A DNA stretch of 64,000 nucleotides from Myxococcales bacterium (GTDB lineage Bacteria; Myxococcota_A; Polyangia; GCA-2747355): assembly GCA_020431405.1 (NCBI GenBank), contig JAGQIK010000192.1, positions 1 through 64,000 on the forward strand. The letters run 5' to 3'. Positions 60,254 through 64,000 of the stretch are shown piece after piece. Position 1 is the first letter of the stretch, and each line of letters begins with the position of its first letter. Under the pieces are notes generated by a model, which did no database searches, was not told the origin of the DNA, and worked only from the letters and a program-made list of their open reading frames with translations. Both the position numbers and the translations under genes were made by a program.

Positions 60254-61447
60254 ATGCGCTTTCTCGTCTTCATCGCCATTGCGCTCTCGGTTCTCGGCGG
60301 CATGCACTACTACGTGTGGCTACGCCTGGTGCGTGACACCGGCTTGCCGCGCGGCATGCGTCTGGCGCTCACGGTGCTGCTGCTGCTGCTGCTTGTCAGC
60401 ATTCCCGTGGTGCTCTTCGTGCGCCGCCAGGTCGACGTCGCCACTAGCCAGACGATGCTGGTGCCCTTTCGCTTTTGGCTCGGCTTCATCGTCGTCTGCT
60501 TCGTCTTCGTGCTCGGCGCCGACATCGCGCGCTGGATCGTGATCTTGGTCGGCAAGCTCAGCAGCAGCGGCAGCGGCGGCGCCGAGCAGGCCGCCGATCC
60601 GGCGCGGCGCGTGTTCCTGTCACGTATCTTCGCCGGTGCCGCCGCCGGCGGCGCGCTCGTCTCCGGGGTGCTCTCGGTGCGCGGGGCGATGAGCAACGTG
60701 CGCATCAAGCGCCTCGAGGTCACGCTCGCGCGTCTGCCGGCGGCCCTCGACGGGCTGCGCATCGCGCAGCTCTCGGATCTGCATATCGGCCCCACGCTGG
60801 GGCGCGACTGGCTGAGCGGCATCGTCGAGCGCACCAACGCGCTGTCGGCCGACCTGATCTGCATCACCGGCGATCTCGTCGACGGGTCGGTGAGCAAGCT
60901 CGAAAAAGACGTCGAGCCGCTCGGCAAGCTCAGCGCCAAGCAGGGCGTCTACTTCGTCACGGGCAATCACGAGTACTACTCGGGCGCCGAGTCGTGGTGC
61001 CGTCACGTCACGAGCCTCGGCATCAAGGTGCTGCGCAACGAACGCGTCGAGATTCGGCGCGGCGACGCGGCGCTCGACCTCGCCGGCATCGACGACCGCA
61101 GCGCCTTCGGCGCCGGCCACGGACCCGACATCGATCGCGCCTGCGCCGGACGCGACGCCTCGCGCGAGCTCGTGCTGCTGGCGCACCAGCCGCGCCAGAT
61201 CGAAGACGCCGTGCGCCACGGCGTCGGGCTGCAGCTGTCCGGCCACACCCATGGCGGCCAGATCTGGCCCTGGCACTACGCGGTCTATCTGCAGCAGCCC
61301 TACCTCAAGGGCCTGCACGCGCGCGGCGAGACGCAGATCTACATCAGCGAGGGCACCGGCTTCTGGGGCCCGCCGCTGCGCTTTGGCTCCACCGCCGAGA
61401 TCACCGAGATCACGCTGCGCGCGCCGAGCGCCAAGAAGACGGGCTAG
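60254..61447 (+). CDS. Membrane-bound metallophosphoesterase (YkuE-like)
   Basis: 397 residues, ATG 60254. Membrane helices at about 3-20, 35-57, 70-95 and a TAT-like Arg-Arg-x-Phe-Leu segment (RRVFLSRIFAGAAAGGAL) near residue 118. The calcineurin-like phosphoesterase domain occupies 150-390 with all metal motifs: QLSDLHIGP (DxH), ITGDLVDG (GDxxD), TGNHEYY (GNHE), LLAHQP and LSGHTHGGQ (GHxH). The family is thought to act on phosphoesters at the membrane surface, for example lipid pyrophosphates. Convergent with the dockerin-like lipoprotein gene (10 bp between). Confidence 0.92.
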   Translation: MRFLVFIAIALSVLGGMHYYVWLRLVRDTGLPRGMRLALTVLLLLLLVSIPVVLFVRRQVDVATSQTMLVPFRFWLGFIVVCFVFVLGADIARWIVILVGKLSSSGSGGAEQAADPARRVFLSRIFAGAAAGGALVSGVLSVRGAMSNVRIKRLEVTLARLPAALDGLRIAQLSDLHIGPTLGRDWLSGIVERTNALSADLICITGDLVDGSVSKLEKDVEPLGKLSAKQGVYFVTGNHEYYSGAESWCRHVTSLGIKVLRNERVEIRRGDAALDLAGIDDRSAFGAGHGPDIDRACAGRDASRELVLLAHQPRQIEDAVRHGVGLQLSGHTHGGQIWPWHYAVYLQQPYLKGLHARGETQIYISEGTGFWGPPLRFGSTAEITEITLRAPSAKKTG

Positions 61448-61457
61448 CGCACGAGCC

Positions 61458-62342
61458 CTACTGGCGGCAGCAGACGGCGGCGTCGAGCAGCTGCCCCGCC
61501 GGCCGCGTGGCCCAGAAGGCGATGTCGAGCCCCTTGCCCACGGTGCCGCAGGTCGGCGCCGCCGCCACGCCGAGGTTGACCTGCATCGATGTCACCACCG
61601 TGGCGTCGCAGCGGGTGCCGACCACGGCGGCGGGCGCCTGATTGACGAACACGCACGTGCCGCATGGCGTATCGCTCGGCGCCGAGACGAGCAGCTTGGC
61701 GTCGCGCACGCACGACGCGAGCCACGCGCCGCCCCCCGCCGGTCGGTTGGCGCCGCCGCCCGCCAGAAACTGCGTGGCGGTGCACAGCGACCAGCCGGCG
61801 GCAGGGTTGCAGAGGTTCGCGTTGGCCTCGCACTGCGTGCGCTGCTCTTGCGGCAGTCGGCAGAGCACCATCTTGCCAGAGTAGATCGTCTCGATGGTGA
61901 AGTTGCCGCCGCAGGGCGAACCGAGACAGGCGTGCAGGCGGCGCTGCACCTCGGCAACGTCGATGAGGGTGACCTTGCCGTCGAAGTTGACGTCGGCCAT
62001 CAGGCAGCTTCCGCTCGGTGTGTCGGAGAGGCAGTTGCGCGCGAAGGCGAGGTCGTTGAAGTCCGCCACGTTGTCGCCGTCGATGTCACCGGTGCCGCAG
62101 TCGATGTTGACGTCTGGCACCGGCTGCGTGGCGTCGAGGCCGGGCGGCGGCGGCGGCGGCGCGCTGTCGTCGTCAGGCGGACGTACATCGCCGACAAGCG
62201 GTGGCTCGTCGTGGGCGTCGCGCGGCGCCGGCAGGTCCACCTCGGCCGCGTCGCCGCCGCGAAAGCTCGCGATGCTTTGGCAGCCGCCGGCGGCACCGAG
62301 CGCGACGCAGAGGATCAGGATCGGGCAGGTCGAGCGCAGCAC
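61458..62342 (-). CDS. Lipoprotein with dockerin-like repeats
   Basis: 294 residues, GTG 62342. Lipobox AGGC near residue 21, then an Asp/Pro-rich linker with seven consecutive Pro. Residues about 85-145 contain two dockerin-type calcium loops: GDIDGDNVADFNDLAFA and ADVNFDGKVTLIDVAEVQ, the classical paired DxNxDGxVxxxD pattern. The C-terminal half has many Cys (CRLP, CEANANLCNP, CGTCVF, CCRQ) suggesting disulphides. May bind a cohesin-like or polysaccharide partner at the cell surface, but no cohesin is visible here. Confidence 0.75.
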   Translation of the reverse strand: MLRSTCPILILCVALGAAGGCQSIASFRGGDAAEVDLPAPRDAHDEPPLVGDVRPPDDDSAPPPPPPGLDATQPVPDVNIDCGTGDIDGDNVADFNDLAFARNCLSDTPSGSCLMADVNFDGKVTLIDVAEVQRRLHACLGSPCGGNFTIETIYSGKMVLCRLPQEQRTQCEANANLCNPAAGWSLCTATQFLAGGGANRPAGGGAWLASCVRDAKLLVSAPSDTPCGTCVFVNQAPAAVVGTRCDATVVTSMQVNLGVAAAPTCGTVGKGLDIAFWATRPAGQLLDAAVCCRQ

Positions 62343-62349
62343 CCGAGGA

Positions 62350-64000
<1,651 letters not shown>

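Overview
The window is GC-rich DNA with dense, mostly plus-strand genes, many GTG/TTG starts, numerous lipoproteins with Asp/Gly/Pro-rich linkers, many outer-membrane beta-barrel candidates and multihaem cytochromes. This style fits a Myxococcota-like (deltaproteobacterial) Gram-negative bacterium. That assignment is inference from gene content; no marker gene settles the taxon.

Layout. (1) 1-6.6 kb: the N-terminal part of an aspartate kinase leaving the left edge, two unknown lipoproteins, then a tight trio resembling WbpB/WbpD/WbpE, which convert a UDP-GlcNAc-derived uronic acid to a 2,3-diacetamido sugar, plus an exported protein translationally coupled to them. (2) 6.6-9 kb: an ECF sigma factor overlapping a membrane anti-sigma/FecR/PEGA protein. 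(3) 9-19.7 kb: a run of closely spaced genes including a mono-haem lipoprotein, a di-haem outer-membrane protein, a membrane cytochrome-like protein, a ferredoxin/FAD oxidoreductase, a barrel protein and a ~997-residue cytochrome with 35 CxxCH motifs. Together they look like an electron-transfer chain toward the outer membrane. (4) 19.8-27.4 kb: a large secreted protein combining seven helical repeats with an adenosylhomocysteinase-like NAD domain, a frameshifted outer-membrane gene, a lipoprotein, small membrane proteins and a MORN-repeat lipoprotein.

(5) 27.5-55.06 kb is a genomic island inserted in the 3' end of a tRNA-Pro(UGG) gene. A perfect 20-bp direct repeat lies at 27498-27517 and 55045-55064; the right copy is the tRNA 3' end and a tyrosine recombinase sits beside it. 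The native tRNA terminator now lies at the left end, with an older, decayed att-like copy next to it. The island carries a possible replication initiator, an XRE regulator, a methyltransferase, a metal-efflux module (CzcI-like, CzcC, CzcB, CzcA, Zn/Cd/Pb P-type ATPase, HMA-thioredoxin fusion, barrel gene with two in-frame TGAs), a serine recombinase, and a compact six-gene operon (44595-53402). That operon encodes a CHAT protease-like protein, a DnaB-like protein with a degraded Walker A, a uracil-DNA-glycosylase-like protein, a nuclease-STAND NTPase, a large helical partner and a small helical protein. It is the best candidate here for an undescribed anti-phage/conflict system.

(6) 55.1-64 kb: chromosomal backbone resumes with tRNA-Pro, tRNA-Arg(UCU) and tRNA-His(GUG), outer-membrane and lipoproteins, an RNase II/R-family exonuclease, a membrane metallophosphoesterase, a dockerin-like lipoprotein and a DUF885 protein running off the right edge.
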